Assembly: GCA_023416695.1 (NCBI GenBank) | Contig: JAEZGY010000064.1 | Location: 1-61,307 of the forward strand | Direction: 5' to 3' | Length of the DNA stretch: 61,307 bases | Source of the DNA: Bacillota bacterium | GTDB lineage: Bacteria; Bacillota; Clostridia; Lachnospirales; Lachnospiraceae | In this document: piece by piece, positions 61,199 to 61,307 of the stretch | How the letters are laid out: every line of letters starts with the position of its first letter | Position numbering within the stretch: position 1 is the stretch's first letter | Position numbers and translations under genes: made by a program | Notes under the pieces: model-generated | Seen by the model: the letters and a program-made list of their open reading frames with translations, nothing else | Databases searched by the model: none | What the model was told of the DNA's origin: nothing

Positions 61199-61307
61199 AT
61201 GGAAGAAAATGTAGCGAAATTTTCTGAAAAACTGAATGAGCTTTTGGCAATTGCAAAAAAGAAGAAGAATGTCCTTGAATTTCAGGAAATCAATGATTTT
61301 TTTGCAG
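61199..61307 (+). CDS. rpoD: Primary sigma factor RpoD, N-terminal fragment
   Basis: The last 109 bases encode 36 residues beginning MEENVAKFSEKLNELL, the pattern of sigma region 1.1 of RpoD, and the gene is cut by the window end. AGGGTGG precedes the ATG. Its position after dnaG is the conserved arrangement of the macromolecular synthesis operon. Only this start is visible, so the assignment rests on position and the first residues. Confidence 0.8.
   Translation, partial: MEENVAKFSEKLNELLAIAKKKKNVLEFQEINDFFA

Noticed and set aside
1..61307. CRISPR array, tRNA, rRNA or prophage
   Set aside because: No regularly spaced repeats, tRNA-like cloverleafs, rRNA cores or phage structural genes were seen.

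Overview
The window reads as a chromosomal segment of a low-GC, Gram-positive, anaerobic and probably spore-forming Firmicute, most likely a Lachnospiraceae member of the Lachnoclostridium/Clostridium phytofermentans type. This is inferred from the AT-rich DNA, strong AGGAGG-type ribosome binding sites, rubrerythrin, FeoAB, a dgt-dnaG-rpoD operon and several clostridial small-protein families. No rRNA, tRNA, CRISPR array, transposase or prophage was seen. Most of the window is core chromosome.

Layout. 0.1-1.1 kb: ilvE. 1.3-12.4 kb: a phosphate region, with a lone pstS-like lipoprotein, then exonuclease III, PHP phosphoesterase, a C39-like peptidase and small genes, then pstS2-pstC-pstA-pstB-phoU and a PhoP/PhoR-type two-component pair. 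Both PstS proteins are circular permutants of the usual PstS. A phased 11-bp Pho-box-like repeat lies before pstS2. 12.6-17 kb: pyruvate kinase, RNase H, rubrerythrin, corrinoid adenosyltransferase and a membrane protein. 17.4-19.8 kb: a polar amino acid ABC importer, followed by a dense cluster of hairpins. 20-27.2 kb: a GNAT protein, a Cys-rich possible jelly-roll protein, an AI-2E family permease, a MarR-controlled heterodimeric ABC exporter and a membrane protein.

27.1-29.1 kb (minus strand) is the most unusual part. It holds a stand-alone reverse transcriptase, preceded by a compact structured RNA closed by a 14-bp perfect terminal stem with its own -10 box, and preceded in turn by an unrecognised 175-aa gene. 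This is a retron-like layout, but the RT does not look like a textbook retron RT.

29.3-34.6 kb: a lipoprotein and a MoxR/DUF58/transglutaminase operon. 34.6-37.1 kb: a hypothetical gene, a thioredoxin-reductase-like flavoprotein without a recognisable NADPH motif, and a lipoprotein with two near-identical FMN-binding-like domains. 37.3-43.8 kb: sbcD-sbcC, an AEC transporter and galE. 44-47.1 kb: an XpaC-TelA operon with a third unknown gene. 47.2-50.4 kb (minus): putP and an ABC-2 transporter pair. 50.6-53.5 kb: aroD, a flavin reductase, queH, a zinc-ribbon protein and a DUF2085 protein. 53.5-55.5 kb: a large flotillin-like protein. 55.7-58.3 kb: a Fur-boxed feoA-feoB-Cys-rich protein operon. 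58.3-61.3 kb: dgt-dnaG-rpoD, with rpoD cut by the window end.

Start sites were moved from the longest possible reading frame where a Shine-Dalgarno sequence clearly favours an internal start; each case is stated. All family calls come from reading motifs, not from database searches.
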